From positions 3,963,501 through 4,027,500 of the forward strand of contig NZ_JAPEPX010000001.1 in NCBI RefSeq assembly GCF_026339935.1: a stretch of 64,000 bases of DNA. The letters are read 5' to 3'. The position numbers and the translations under genes are program-made. Source of the DNA: Streptomyces sp. NBC_01551 (GTDB taxonomy: Bacteria; Actinomycetota; Actinomycetes; Streptomycetales; Streptomycetaceae). Below the pieces are notes generated by a model. The model saw only the letters and a program-made list of their open reading frames with translations, had not been told where the DNA came from and made no database searches. Positions 19,045-27,955 of the stretch are shown piece by piece (position 1 is the first letter of the stretch; every line of letters begins with the position of its first letter).

Positions 19045-20667
19045 ATGGGACATCTCGAAGCCAGCCACCTGGAGTACTACCTTCCCGACGGGCGGGTCCT
19101 GCTCCCCGACGTCTCCTTCCGTGTGGGGGAGGGGTCGGTCGTCGCCCTCGTCGGGGCGAATGGGGCCGGCAAGACCACCTTGCTCAAGATGATTTCCGGG
19201 GAGCTCCAGCCGCACGGCGGCGGCATCACCGTCTCCGGCGGGCTCGGCGTCATGTCGCAGTTCGTGGGCTCCGTACGGGACGAGACGACCGTGCGCGACC
19301 TGCTGGTCTCGGTGGCGCAGCCGCGGATCCGGGAGGCCGCGAAGGCCGTGGACCGCGCCGAGCAGCTGATCCTCACGGTGGACGACGAGGCCGCCCAGAT
19401 GGCGTACGCGCAGGCGCTCAGCGACTGGGCCGACGTCCAGGGCTACGAGGCGGAGACCCTGTGGGACGTCTGCACGATGGCCGCGCTGGCGATCCCGTAC
19501 GACACCGCGCAGTTCCGCGAGGTGCGCACGCTCTCGGGCGGTGAGCAGAAGCGGCTCGTGCTGGAGGCGCTGCTGCGCGGGCCGGACGAGGTGCTGCTGC
19601 TCGACGAGCCGGACAACTACCTCGACGTCCCGGGCAAGCGGTGGCTGGAGGAGCAGCTGAAGGCCACCCGCAAGACGGTGCTGTTCGTCTCGCACGACCG
19701 GGAGCTGCTGACCCAGGCCGCCGAGAAGATCATCAGCCTGGAGGCGAGCCCGACGGGCTCGGACGTCTGGGTGCACGGCGCGGGCTTCGACACGTACCAC
19801 GACGCCCGCAAGGAGCGCTTCGCGCGCTTCGAGGAGCTCAAGCGGCGCTGGGACGAGGAGCACGCCCGCCTGAAGGCGCTGGTGCTGCGGCTGCGCAACC
19901 AGGCGGCGAGCAGCCCCGACATGGCCTCGCGGTACCGGGCGATGCAGACCCGCTTCCAGAAGTTCGAGGAGGCCGGGCCGCCGCCGGAGCCGCCGCGCGA
20001 GCAGGACATCCGGATGCGGCTCAAGGGCGGCCGTACGGGCGTGCGCGCGCTCACCGTCGAGAACCTGGAGCTGACGGGGCTGATGAAGCCCTTCTCGCTG
20101 GAGGTCTTCTACGGCGAGCGGGTCGCGGTGCTCGGCTCGAACGGCTCCGGGAAGTCGCACTTCCTGCGGCTGCTGGCGGGCGAGGACGTCAAGCACACGG
20201 GCACCTGGAAGCTGGGCGCCCGCGTGCTGCCCGGGCACTTCGCGCAGACCCACGCGCATCCCGAGCTGTTCGGCCGCACGCTGGTCGACATCCTGTGGAC
20301 GGAGGCGGCGAAGCCCCTCGGTGCGGCGATGGGCGTGCTGCGGCGCTATGAGCTGGAGCGCCAGGGGGAGCAGCCGTTCGAGAAGCTGTCGGGCGGGCAG
20401 CAGGCGCGCTTCCAGATCCTGCTGCTGGAGCTGGCGGGCACCACTGCGCTGCTGCTGGACGAGCCGACCGACAACCTGGACCTGGAGTCGGCGGAGGCCC
20501 TGCAGGACGGCCTGGAGTCGTACGACGGCACTGTGCTGTGCGTCACGCACGACCGGTGGTTCGCCCGCACATTCGACCGCTACCTGGTCTTCGGTTCGGA
20601 CGGTGTGGTGCGGGAGACTCAGGAGCCGGTCTGGGACGAGCGGCGCGTGAAGCGCGAGCGCACGTAG
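19045..20667 (+). CDS. ABC-F family ATPase
   Basis: A soluble protein with two ABC domains and no membrane segments, so of the ABC-F class that acts on ribosomes. The first Walker A is GANGAGKT (residues 37-44), with LSGGEQKRL and VLLLDEPDNYLD; the second is GSNGSGKS, with LSGGQQARFQ and LLLDEPTDNLD. A charged linker lies between them (KERFARFEELKRRWDEEHARLKAL). The class includes translation factors such as EttA and antibiotic-protection proteins; which applies cannot be told here. The ATG at 19045 gives MGHLEASHLEYYLPDG (540 aa). ATG 19036 (three codons longer) has GGGA upstream and is also possible. Confidence 0.9.
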   Translation: MGHLEASHLEYYLPDGRVLLPDVSFRVGEGSVVALVGANGAGKTTLLKMISGELQPHGGGITVSGGLGVMSQFVGSVRDETTVRDLLVSVAQPRIREAAKAVDRAEQLILTVDDEAAQMAYAQALSDWADVQGYEAETLWDVCTMAALAIPYDTAQFREVRTLSGGEQKRLVLEALLRGPDEVLLLDEPDNYLDVPGKRWLEEQLKATRKTVLFVSHDRELLTQAAEKIISLEASPTGSDVWVHGAGFDTYHDARKERFARFEELKRRWDEEHARLKALVLRLRNQAASSPDMASRYRAMQTRFQKFEEAGPPPEPPREQDIRMRLKGGRTGVRALTVENLELTGLMKPFSLEVFYGERVAVLGSNGSGKSHFLRLLAGEDVKHTGTWKLGARVLPGHFAQTHAHPELFGRTLVDILWTEAAKPLGAAMGVLRRYELERQGEQPFEKLSGGQQARFQILLLELAGTTALLLDEPTDNLDLESAEALQDGLESYDGTVLCVTHDRWFARTFDRYLVFGSDGVVRETQEPVWDERRVKRERT

Positions 20668-20709
20668 GGTCGGGCGCAAGCGCCGGGGGAGACGCCCCTT
20701 GAGCGGCCG

Positions 20710-22038
20710 ATGGGAGGCGTTGTGGGGCTGAGGCCTGGCACCTGGCTCAGGAGACGGGACCTCGCCGGCGGGCGGGGCGGCCCGGGTGTACGGGCCGAGC
20801 GGCTGGTCGAACGGCTGCTGCTGCCCGCGTCCCGGCCCTGGAAGGCCGTCTCCCTCGCGGTGCTGCTCGGCATCTGCGTCTCCACCAGCCTGCGCGGGAA
20901 CTGGGGCTCGGACAACGCGTTCGTGGTCAAGGCCGCCGACGCGCTGCTCGCGGGCGCCTCCCCGTACGAGGACAAGCGGTTCCTGTACCTCCCGAGCGCC
21001 GTCGTCATGGCGGTGCCGGAGGCGCTGCTGCCGACGGCGGTGCTGCGCTGGCTGCTGCCGGTCGCGATGTCCGGCCTGCTGGCGGTCGGCTGGTGGGCCG
21101 CGCTGCGGCTGTTCTCGGTGCCGCCGCGGTCCCGCTTCGCGGTCGGCGGTTTCGCGCTGTTCGCGATCGCCTACAAGCCGTACGTCAATCTCGTGCTGAT
21201 CGGGAACTGGACGGCCATCTCCGCCGCCGCCCTGCCGGTGGCGCTGCTGCTCGCGCACCGGCGGTCCTGGGTGGCAGCAGGGCTCGTCGTCGGGCTGGCG
21301 ATCGCCTGCAAGCCGATGCTGGTGCCGATCGGGCTGCTCTTCGTACTGGCCCGGCAGTGGCGCGGGCTGGCGGCGGCGGTGCTGCTGCCGGTGGCGGTGT
21401 CGCTGGCCGGGGCGCTGCTGATGCCGAGCCCGACGCTGTTCTTCACCAAGACGCTGCCGTTCCTGCTCCAGGGGCAGGACGCGTACGCGCTGCCCTGGGA
21501 CGCCTCGCCGATCGCCGTGCTGCCGCGCCTGGGGGTCCCGCAGCCGGTGGCGGTGGCGGTGGCCTTCGCGGGGGCCGGAGCCGGCCTGTGGGGCGCGTGG
21601 CGGCGCTGGCGGCGGCCGGACTCCGCCGAGGGCGAGGGGGGTGACCAGGGGCAGCTGCGGCTGGTGGAGACGGCCTGCATGGTGATGCTCGCCGCATTCC
21701 TGGTCTCCCGTCCCTCCTTCGACCACTACCTCCTGGTGGTGCTGCCGCTGCTGCTGGCGTCGGGGGTGCGGCCCGGCTCGATGCCGCGCTCGCCCTGGTT
21801 CTGGCTGGCTCTGACGCCCCAGCTGGCCCTGATCCCGTGGCCCTCGGAGCTGGCCCACAAGCGGCGCGCCTTCAAGGACTGCGCCACCCTGTGCGGGCTC
21901 GCGATGGTGCTGGTGCGTCGTGCGCTGCGCTCCGCTCGGGTTACTCTGGAGCCCGTAACAACTGCGGGGTCCCCACCCAGGACCGAACCGGAGTGCGCCG
22001 CGACGCCAGCAGGACCGGCATCGCGGACCGCGTTTTGA
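20710..22038 (+). CDS. GT87-type polyprenyl-phosphate-mannose transferase, membrane protein
   Basis: A 442-residue polytopic protein with about 10-12 hydrophobic helices. It resembles the DUF2029/GT87 family, which uses polyprenyl-phosphomannose to mannosylate envelope glycolipids or glycans. Supporting segments are the first-loop acidic stretch SDNAFVVKAADALLAGASPYED after TM1, FLYLPSAVV, and RPSFDHYLLVVLPLLLA near the C-terminus. It follows the ABC-F gene by 42 nt. The tail after about residue 400 is hydrophilic and poorly conserved in character. The start at ATG 20710 is uncertain; internal GTGs exist (e.g. 20719). The acceptor is unknown. Confidence 0.75.
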   Translation: MGGVVGLRPGTWLRRRDLAGGRGGPGVRAERLVERLLLPASRPWKAVSLAVLLGICVSTSLRGNWGSDNAFVVKAADALLAGASPYEDKRFLYLPSAVVMAVPEALLPTAVLRWLLPVAMSGLLAVGWWAALRLFSVPPRSRFAVGGFALFAIAYKPYVNLVLIGNWTAISAAALPVALLLAHRRSWVAAGLVVGLAIACKPMLVPIGLLFVLARQWRGLAAAVLLPVAVSLAGALLMPSPTLFFTKTLPFLLQGQDAYALPWDASPIAVLPRLGVPQPVAVAVAFAGAGAGLWGAWRRWRRPDSAEGEGGDQGQLRLVETACMVMLAAFLVSRPSFDHYLLVVLPLLLASGVRPGSMPRSPWFWLALTPQLALIPWPSELAHKRRAFKDCATLCGLAMVLVRRALRSARVTLEPVTTAGSPPRTEPECAATPAGPASRTAF

Positions 22039-22064
22039 CCCGTACGGGTCTGCTTGGGTATCCT
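22035..22064 (+). promoter_or_regulatory. Promoter of rplM-rpsI with a palindromic spacer
   Basis: TTGACC (22035-22040) and TATCCT (22059-22064) are separated by 18 bp. The -35/spacer region contains the perfect 14-bp palindrome GACCCGTACGGGTC (22037-22050). It overlaps the last codons of the upstream membrane-protein gene and implies a leader of roughly 195 nt. Confidence 0.6.
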
Positions 22065-22269
22065 GCTGGTTTGTTATGCGTATTGGCTTTCTCATTCTCA
22101 CGTGAAAGGGCCTTGCGCCGGTCCACCGGACCGATGACCAGCAGTTCACACGGGTTGCGTCCCCGTTGTGAACGAGGGCTGTCGTGATCGTCCGTGGTGA
22201 CCCTGTCAGGACCTTCCCGTGGGGCTTGCGCCCTTGGGATACCACCACTGAAGAAGCGAAGGCATACGC
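22065..22269 (+). other. Leader of rplM-rpsI
   Basis: About 200 nt with no gene. It contains the perfect hairpin CGGTCC-ACC-GGACCG (22119-22133), followed by an imperfect one around 22147-22171 (CACACGGG...CCCGTTGTG). L13 leaders in other bacteria can be autoregulatory; any such role here is inference. Confidence 0.4.
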
Positions 22270-22713
22270 GTGCGTACGTTCAGCCCCAAGCCCGGCGACA
22301 TCTCGCGCCAGTGGCTCGTCATCGACGCCCAGGACGTTGTCCTCGGCCGTCTGGCGACCCAGGCCGCTGCCCTCCTGCGGGGTAAGCACAAGCCGACTTA
22401 CGCCCCCCACATGGACATGGGCGACTTCGTCATCATCGTCAACGCCGACAAGGTGCACCTGTCCGGCAACAAGGCGTCCCAGAAGATGGCGTACCGCCAC
22501 TCCGGCTACCCGGGTGGTCTCCGCTCGGTGCGCTACGACGACCTCCTGGCGAACAACCCGGAGAAGGCCGTCGAGAAGGCCATCAAGGGCATGCTCCCCA
22601 AGAACACCCTGGGCCGTCAGATGCTCTCGAAGCTGAAGGTCTACTCGGGCGACCAGCACCCCCACGCTGCCCAGCAGCCGGTGCCGTTCGAGATCACCCA
22701 GGTCGCGCAGTAG
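22270..22713 (+). CDS. rplM: 50S ribosomal protein L13
   Basis: L13 is one of the first proteins to bind 23S rRNA. The product is 147 residues with a GTG start ([33 protein letters not shown]...). Conserved segments [27 protein letters not shown] and [19 protein letters not shown] are intact. It is co-transcribed with rpsI 42 nt downstream, the usual pairing. Confidence 0.98.
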   Translation: MRTFSPKPGDISRQWLVIDAQDVVLGRLATQAAALLRGKHKPTYAPHMDMGDFVIIVNADKVHLSGNKASQKMAYRHSGYPGGLRSVRYDDLLANNPEKAVEKAIKGMLPKNTLGRQMLSKLKVYSGDQHPHAAQQPVPFEITQVAQ

Positions 22714-22755
22714 TTCCGGCCACCCCCTAAGACGTAGAAAATTCTGAGGAGCATC

Positions 22756-23271
22756 GTGGCCGAGACCACCGCCGAGACCCCCGTCGAAGAGTTCGAGGGC
22801 GTCGAGGAGTACACCACCGAGTCTGAGGTCGTCGTCGAGGGCGACTACACCTCCGAGTCCCTTGCCGGTCGCTTCGGTGACCCCCAGCCGGCCGCCGGCC
22901 TGGGCCGTCGCAAGAACGCCATCGCCCGCGTCCGGATCGTTCCGGGCACCGGCAAGTGGAAGATCAACGGTCGCACCCTTGAGGACTACTTCCCCAACAA
23001 GGTGCACCAGCAGGAAGTCAACGAGCCGTTCAAGCTCCTTGAGCTCGACAACCGCTACGACGTCATCGCGCGCATCGCGGGTGGCGGCGTTTCCGGCCAG
23101 GCCGGCGCCCTGCGCCTCGGCGTGGCCCGTGCGCTGAACGAGGCGGACGTCGACAACAACCGCCCGGCGCTGAAGAAGGCCGGCTTCCTTTCCCGCGACG
23201 ACCGTGCGGTCGAGCGCAAGAAGGCCGGTCTCAAGAAGGCCCGTAAGGCTCCGCAGTACAGCAAGCGTTAA
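22756..23271 (+). CDS. rpsI: 30S ribosomal protein S9 with acidic N-terminal extension
   Basis: S9 reaches the P-site tRNA anticodon with its C-terminal KR tail (QYSKR here). The product is 171 residues: an acidic extension of about 45 residues ([21 protein letters not shown]...) and then the conserved domain [26 protein letters not shown] and [19 protein letters not shown]. Such extensions are usual in Streptomyces. GTG 22756 has GAGGAG upstream. Confidence 0.98.
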   Translation: MAETTAETPVEEFEGVEEYTTESEVVVEGDYTSESLAGRFGDPQPAAGLGRRKNAIARVRIVPGTGKWKINGRTLEDYFPNKVHQQEVNEPFKLLELDNRYDVIARIAGGGVSGQAGALRLGVARALNEADVDNNRPALKKAGFLSRDDRAVERKKAGLKKARKAPQYSKR

Positions 23272-23295
23272 TCTGCGCCTGCTGTTCAGCAACGA

Positions 23296-23334
23296 AACCG
23301 CCCCGGCAGCACTCTCCGTGCTGCCGGGGCGGTT
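23296..23334 (+). terminator. Terminator of rplM-rpsI
   Basis: AACCGCCCCGGCAGCAC (23296-23312), loop TCTCC, and GTGCTGCCGGGGCGGTT (23318-23334) form a perfect 17-bp stem followed by CGTTTA. A strong intrinsic terminator. Confidence 0.9.
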
Positions 23335-23405
23335 CGTTTACCGCCAAAAGCGGCAATACCTGGCACAAGCGGTCACACACAATCAGTGAACTCGGGAGGA
23401 CAACA

Positions 23406-24764
23406 GTGGGACGACTCTTCGGGACGGACGGTGTACGAGGCGTCGCCAACGCGGATCTGACGGCTGAGCTCGCGCTCGGCCTCTCCGTGGCGGCGGCGCA
23501 CGTACTCGCCGAAGCGGGTACTTTCGCGGGCCACCGGCCGACGGCCGTGGTCGGCCGCGACCCCCGGGCCTCCGGCGAGTTCCTCGAGGCCGCGGTCGTC
23601 GCGGGCCTCGCGAGCGCGGGCGTGGACGTCCTGCGCGTCGGTGTGCTGCCCACCCCGGCGGTGGCGTATCTCACCGGTGCGCTGGGCGCCGACCTCGGCG
23701 TGATGCTCTCCGCGAGCCACAACGCGATGCCCGACAACGGCATCAAGTTCTTCGCGCGCGGCGGCCACAAGCTCGCCGACGAGCTGGAGGACCGGATCGA
23801 GTCGACCTACGAGGAGCACCGCACCGGCGCTCCCTGGGACCGGCCCACCGGCTCCGGCGTCGGCCGGGTCTCCGACTACGACGAGGGCTTCGACAAGTAC
23901 GTCGCGCACCTCATCGGCGTCCTGCCCAACCGCCTCGACGGGCTGAAGGTCGTCCTGGACGAGGCGCACGGCGCGGCCGCCCGCGTCTCGCCCGAGGCGT
24001 TCACCCGGGCCGGCGCCGAGGTGATCACCATCGGTGCCGAGCCCGACGGCCTGAACATCAACGACGGCTGCGGCTCCACCCACCTGGGCCTGCTGAAGCA
24101 GGCCGTCGTCGAGCACGGCGCCGACTTCGGCATCGCGCACGACGGCGACGCCGACCGCTGCCTCGCGGTGGATGGCGCCGGCGAGGAGGTCGACGGCGAC
24201 CAGATCCTCGCGGTGCTGGCGCTGGCCATGCGCGAGGCGGGGCAGCTGCGCGGCAACACCGTCGTCGGCACCGTGATGTCCAACCTGGGCTTCAAGCTGG
24301 CCATGGAGGGCGAGGGCATCCAGGTCGTGCAGACCGGCGTCGGCGACCGCTACGTGCTGGAGTCGATGAAGGAGCACGGGTACGCGCTGGGCGGCGAGCA
24401 GTCCGGCCACGTGATCATCCTCGACCACGCGACCACCGGTGACGGCACCCTGACCGGCCTGATGCTGGCGGCGCGCGTCGTGGCCACCGGGCGTTCCCTG
24501 GCCGAGCTGGCCGGGGTCATGCAGCGGCTGCCGCAGGTCCTGGTCAACGTCCCGGACGTGGACAAGTCCCGCGTCGCCACCTCCGGCGAGCTGGCCGCGG
24601 CGGTCGCCGAGGCCGAGCGCGAGCTGGGCACCACCGGCCGGGTGCTGCTGCGTCCCTCCGGTACGGAGCCGCTGGTCCGCGTGATGGTCGAGGCCGCCGA
24701 CATCGAGCAGGCCCGCGCGGTCGCGGGGCGGCTCGCGGACGTCGTGAAGTCGGCGCTGGGCTAG
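23406..24764 (+). CDS. glmM: Phosphoglucosamine mutase
   Basis: Converts glucosamine-6-phosphate to glucosamine-1-phosphate on the way to UDP-GlcNAc and peptidoglycan. The product is 452 residues. The phosphoserine is S104 in [12 protein letters not shown], the metal loop is DGDADR, the sugar-binding loop is GGEQSGH, and the phosphate-binding loop is [18 protein letters not shown] start ([15 protein letters not shown]) after GGGAGGA. The product of GlmS, encoded 3 kb downstream, is its substrate. Confidence 0.97.
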   Translation: MGRLFGTDGVRGVANADLTAELALGLSVAAAHVLAEAGTFAGHRPTAVVGRDPRASGEFLEAAVVAGLASAGVDVLRVGVLPTPAVAYLTGALGADLGVMLSASHNAMPDNGIKFFARGGHKLADELEDRIESTYEEHRTGAPWDRPTGSGVGRVSDYDEGFDKYVAHLIGVLPNRLDGLKVVLDEAHGAAARVSPEAFTRAGAEVITIGAEPDGLNINDGCGSTHLGLLKQAVVEHGADFGIAHDGDADRCLAVDGAGEEVDGDQILAVLALAMREAGQLRGNTVVGTVMSNLGFKLAMEGEGIQVVQTGVGDRYVLESMKEHGYALGGEQSGHVIILDHATTGDGTLTGLMLAARVVATGRSLAELAGVMQRLPQVLVNVPDVDKSRVATSGELAAAVAEAERELGTTGRVLLRPSGTEPLVRVMVEAADIEQARAVAGRLADVVKSALG

Positions 24765-24779
24765 GCCGACCGGGCCTAG
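24761..24779. terminator. Bidirectional hairpin containing both stop codons
   Basis: CTAGGCC (24761-24767), GACCG, GGCCTAG (24773-24779) form a perfect 7-bp stem between convergent glmM and the DUF389 gene. The TAG of glmM (24762-24764) and the TAG of the opposite gene (complement of 24776-24778) sit in the two arms. It could terminate both transcripts. Confidence 0.5.
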
Positions 24780-25741
24780 GCACCGGGGGGCCGCAGCCCC
24801 TCGGAACGGCGGATCCAGCGACCTCGCTGGGTCCGCCACAGCGCTTTCTGGGCGTACAGGGTCAGCACGCCGGCCAGCATGATCCCGGCCAGGTTCAGCA
24901 GCAGCTGCTCGATCGAGCCCCACATTTGGCCGAACTCCCCGTAGCTGAGGGCGACGGCGGCGTTCGCCCCGGCCGGGACGGTGGTCACGGAGATCGCCAC
25001 GCCGACGAGCGCCCCGGACTTCGCGGAGGTCAGCGAGAGCGTGCCGGCGATGCCCGCGAGCAGCGACACCACGAAGGACAGCGGGTCCGGCTGCCAGATG
25101 AAGCCGGTGTTCGGGCGGGGCTGGTCCAGCATCTGCCGCGAGAACTGCCCGATGCCGTCCATCCCCAGGCTGAACACGGTGGTGGCGACGATCCCCACGG
25201 CGAAACCGATCAGGAGTGCCGTCAGGGAGCGCAGCGCGAGGCGCGGCTTGGAGCGGACGATTCCGGTGCAGACGCCCGCCAGCGGGCCGAACTCCGGGCC
25301 GACGGCCATCGCGCCCACGATCAGGATCGAGTTGTCGAGCACCACACCGCAGGCCGCGATCATGGTCGCGAGGATCATGAACCCGCAGTAGGTGATGGTG
25401 AGCGTGGACTCCTCGTGCGTCGCCTCGGTCAGCTGCTCCCACAGGACCGCGTCGGCGGCTTCCCCCGGGGCCTCCTCCTCGGCCGCGTCCGCCCTCTTCG
25501 ACAGGGACAGGTCGATGTTCTCGACGGCGATCGAGCCGTCCTTCTCGATGCCCAGTGCCTGGAGTTCCCGCAGCAGCTGGTCCCCGGCCTCCCGGGCGAC
25601 GTCGCAGAGCACGAGGTCGCCCTCGGGGTCGCGGGCGGCGCCGGGCAGCACGACGAGGTGCGTGGTGCCGACCGTCGATTCGATGACCGACACGGCGGAC
25701 TCCGTGCGCTCGGACGGGACGATCAACCGCAGGTGCAGCAT
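24776..25741 (-). CDS. DUF389 membrane protein
   Basis: A 321-residue protein: an N-terminal soluble domain (about 1-110, MLHLRLIVPSERTESAVSVIE...) followed by six or so hydrophobic helices (about 115-300). It matches the DUF389 (TIGR00341-type) pattern, with motifs such as ILATMIAACGVVLDNSILIVGAMAVGPEFGPLAG and LSFVVSLLAGIAGTLSLTSAKSGALVGVAISVTTVPAGANAAVA. The function of the family is not established; a role in inner-membrane transport is only suspected. It lies 24 nt downstream of coaA on the same strand and may share its transcript. Confidence 0.85.
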   Translation of the reverse strand: MLHLRLIVPSERTESAVSVIESTVGTTHLVVLPGAARDPEGDLVLCDVAREAGDQLLRELQALGIEKDGSIAVENIDLSLSKRADAAEEEAPGEAADAVLWEQLTEATHEESTLTITYCGFMILATMIAACGVVLDNSILIVGAMAVGPEFGPLAGVCTGIVRSKPRLALRSLTALLIGFAVGIVATTVFSLGMDGIGQFSRQMLDQPRPNTGFIWQPDPLSFVVSLLAGIAGTLSLTSAKSGALVGVAISVTTVPAGANAAVALSYGEFGQMWGSIEQLLLNLAGIMLAGVLTLYAQKALWRTQRGRWIRRSEGLRPPGA

Positions 25742-25765
25742 GGCCGCACCCTAGCGGCGAGCGGG

Positions 25766-26797
25766 TCAGAGCTTGCGGAGGCTGAGCTTCTGCACCTTGT
25801 GGTCGGGACCCTTGCGCACGACGAGGGTCGCGCGGCCGCGGGTGGGCGCGACGTTCTCCAGCAGGTTGGGCTTGTTGATCGTGCGCCACATGGTCTGCGC
25901 GTACTCCATGGCCTCCTCCTCGGAGACCTGGGTGTACTTGCGGAAGTAGGAGAAAGGATTCTGGAACGCGGTCTCGCGGAGCTTGCGGAACCGGTTCAGG
26001 TACCAGCGCTCGATGTCCTCGGGGCGGGCGTCCACGTACACGCTGAAGTCGAAGTAGTCCGCGAGACCGACGCGGGTGCGGCCGTCCTTGCCGGGCAGGG
26101 CCGGCTGCAGGACGTTGAGCCCCTCGACGATGAGGATGTCGGGGCGCCGTACGACGAGCTGCTCGCCGGGGACGATGTCGTAGATCAGGTGCGAGTACAC
26201 CGGGGCCGTGACCTCGTCCTTGCCGGCCTTGATGTCGGCGACGAAGCGGGTCAGCGCGCGGCGGTCGTACGACTCGGGGAAGCCCTTGCGGGCGGTCAGG
26301 CCGCGCCGCTGGAGCTCCTTCATGGGGTAGAGGAAGCCGTCCGTGGTGACCAGCTCGACGCGCGGGTGCTCGGGCCAGCGGGCGAGCAGGGCCTGGAGCA
26401 GACGGGCCACGGTGGACTTGCCGACGGCGACCGAGCCGGCGACCCCTATGACGAACGGGGTGCCCTGCTGGGCGCCGTGCCCGTTGCCGGCGTCGCCGAG
26501 GAAGGTGTTCAGGGTGCCGCGGAGGTTGCTGGTGGCGCCCACGTAGAGGTTGAGGAGGCGGGAGAGCGGGAGGTAGACGTCCCGGACCTCGTCGAGGTCG
26601 ATGACGTCGCCGAGGCCGCGCAGCCGCTCGACCTCGTCGGCGGTGAGGGGGAGCGGGGTCCGCTCGCGCAGGGCGCTCCACTCGGCCCGGGTGAGGTCGA
26701 CGTACGGCGAGACCTCGGCCCGGCGGTGGGGGCGCTCGGTCCGGTCGGGGCGCTCCATCGCGCTGTCCGGCGTGCTTCGTGGCGGCGAAGTGATCAC
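25766..26797 (-). CDS. coaA: Type I pantothenate kinase
   Basis: Phosphorylates pantothenate, the first committed step of coenzyme A synthesis. The Walker [13 protein letters not shown] is at about residues 118-129; other conserved parts are [31 protein letters not shown] and [22 protein letters not shown]. The start is uncertain. GTG 26797 (343 aa, [13 protein letters not shown]) is chosen; GACAAT about 7 nt upstream could be a -10 element for a leaderless message. ATG 26758 is an alternative, and the frame opens at 26869. A triple 22-bp repeat lies 44 nt upstream. Confidence 0.93.
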   Translation of the reverse strand: MITSPPRSTPDSAMERPDRTERPHRRAEVSPYVDLTRAEWSALRERTPLPLTADEVERLRGLGDVIDLDEVRDVYLPLSRLLNLYVGATSNLRGTLNTFLGDAGNGHGAQQGTPFVIGVAGSVAVGKSTVARLLQALLARWPEHPRVELVTTDGFLYPMKELQRRGLTARKGFPESYDRRALTRFVADIKAGKDEVTAPVYSHLIYDIVPGEQLVVRRPDILIVEGLNVLQPALPGKDGRTRVGLADYFDFSVYVDARPEDIERWYLNRFRKLRETAFQNPFSYFRKYTQVSEEEAMEYAQTMWRTINKPNLLENVAPTRGRATLVVRKGPDHKVQKLSLRKL

Positions 26798-27106
26798 AGG
26801 GCCATTGTCGGGGCTCGGGGCCGGTTGTGGGTGGTGGGGTCGGTCACGTGCGGGCGTTCCGGCGGTCACGTGCGGGTATCCAGGCGGTCACGTGCGGGCG
26901 CCCCGGCGGTGGGTTGTACGCGGTCCGGTCTCGATGGGAAGGCCGTGCGATCTCGCATGGGTCACGATTGGGGGCGGCTGGTGGAAATCGGCCACGGGTG
27001 GCCAGTCTTTACCCGTAGATTGCCGTCACCGCCGCTTTTGACGAGCGCCCTCCGCCGTGTGGGTGCCGCTCGCGGCTGCCCGGCCGCCGCTCCAGGGAGA
27101 CACTCC
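26798..27106. promoter_or_regulatory. Divergent control region, coaA / lipoprotein gene
   Basis: About 309 nt with no supported gene. It holds three tandem 22-bp repeats (26841-26906), the inverted repeat TGCGA-TC-TCGCA (26946-26957), the 14-bp palindrome GGCCAC-GG-GTGGCC (26990-27003), and TAGATT (27016-27021), a possible -10 for the lipoprotein gene without a clear -35. The density of ordered elements suggests operators for one or both flanking genes. Confidence 0.5.
26841..26906. repeat. Three tandem 22-bp repeats
   Basis: Copies start at 26841, 26863 and 26885. Each begins CGGTCACGTGCGGG and ends in YC(C/A)GG; they differ at only a few bases near the 3' end. The core GTCACGTGC includes the palindrome CACGTG. 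A period of 22 bp equals about two DNA turns, so bound proteins would sit on the same face. Confidence 0.85.
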
Positions 27107-27847
27107 GTGCGTACCGCTCTTGTCCGTCGTACCGTCCTGACCGCCTCCGCGGTCTCGCTGGCGCTGCTCGCCACCGCTTGCGGCTCGGGTGAGGGTGACA
27201 GCAAGGGGGACGCCAAGTCCTCCGCCAAGCCGTCGGCCGCCGCGTCGCCGAGCCCGACGCCCGAGGCCAAGGCGCTGACGGCCGAGGAGCTGGAGAAGGT
27301 CAGCCTGGTCAACGGGGACGTCCCGAAGGTGGAGCTGGCCAAGGCCGGCGCGGACGACGTGTCGAAGGTCTCCGAGGTCAGCAGCGACAAGGCCGAGTGC
27401 AAGCCGCTCGCGCTGGTCGGCAGCCTGGCCACGCTGGGCGACTCCGTCACCTCCACGGAGCGCATCGCCACGGGCGAGCCGACCGACATGAAGAACCCGC
27501 TGAGCATCACCATCACGGCGGTCAAGGTCCAGTCGTACAACGGCAAGGGCGCGGAGGCGGCGCTGGCCTCGCTGAAGACCGCCGGCACCGCGTGCGCGGG
27601 CGGGTTCATCGTCACGGCCGGCGGTGACAAGACCACGATCAAGTCGGTGGCCCCGGCCACCGCCACCGCCGGCGACGAGGCCGCCGCGTGGGACGTCACC
27701 ATGTCGGAGGACGGCGAGGCCATCGAGTCCCGGCTGGTCGCCTTCCGCAAGGGCAGCAACCTGGTGACCATCCAGCACGTCTCGTTCACGGGCAAGCCCG
27801 GCACCCCGCAGGCGTTCATCGACGCCCAGCTGAAGAAGCTCGGCTGA
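27107..27847 (+). CDS. Secreted lipoprotein of unknown function
   Basis: The product is 246 residues. The signal peptide has Arg residues then a hydrophobic stretch and the lipobox LLATAC with lipidated C25, followed by a Ser/Lys/Pro linker (about 26-55). The remaining ~190 residues form a soluble domain without recognised motifs. It contains paired cysteines (AECKPL and TACAGG) that could form a disulphide. GTG 27107 has AGGGAGA 6 nt upstream; the long frame running in from 24926 is a shadow. The gene stands alone between coaA and glmS. General form resembles actinobacterial LpqN-like lipoproteins, but I cannot confirm that. Confidence 0.85.
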   Translation: MRTALVRRTVLTASAVSLALLATACGSGEGDSKGDAKSSAKPSAAASPSPTPEAKALTAEELEKVSLVNGDVPKVELAKAGADDVSKVSEVSSDKAECKPLALVGSLATLGDSVTSTERIATGEPTDMKNPLSITITAVKVQSYNGKGAEAALASLKTAGTACAGGFIVTAGGDKTTIKSVAPATATAGDEAAAWDVTMSEDGEAIESRLVAFRKGSNLVTIQHVSFTGKPGTPQAFIDAQLKKLG

Positions 27848-27867
27848 TCCGGCACTGACCCGGCGTC

Positions 27868-27905
27868 AACCCCGTTCCGGCGTATGTGCCGGGGCGGGGT
27901 TTTCG
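27868..27905 (+). terminator. Terminator after the lipoprotein gene
   Basis: AACCCCGTTCCGGC (27868-27881) pairs with GCCGGGGCGGGGTT (27888-27901) with two mismatched or wobble positions, a 6-nt loop and a following TTTTCGTCTTGTT. Good intrinsic terminator. Confidence 0.8.
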
Positions 27906-27955
27906 TCTTGTTCCGCTACGGGTAGGGGACCCGAGTACGGCGTACCCTGCCGCGT

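Noticed and set aside
17752..23292. Minus-strand open frame of 1846 codons
   Set aside because: It is antisense to truA, the ABC-F gene, the GT87 gene, rplM and rpsI, with no RBS or sensible domain. Long antisense frames are expected in very GC-rich DNA.
24926..27106. Plus-strand frame running into the lipoprotein gene
   Set aside because: Most of it is antisense to the DUF389 gene and coaA. Only the part from GTG 27107 has a signal peptide and RBS.
27906..27955. glmS ribozyme or riboswitch upstream of glmS
   Set aside because: Only 50 nt separate the terminator from the ATG, too short, and the element is not expected in Streptomyces.
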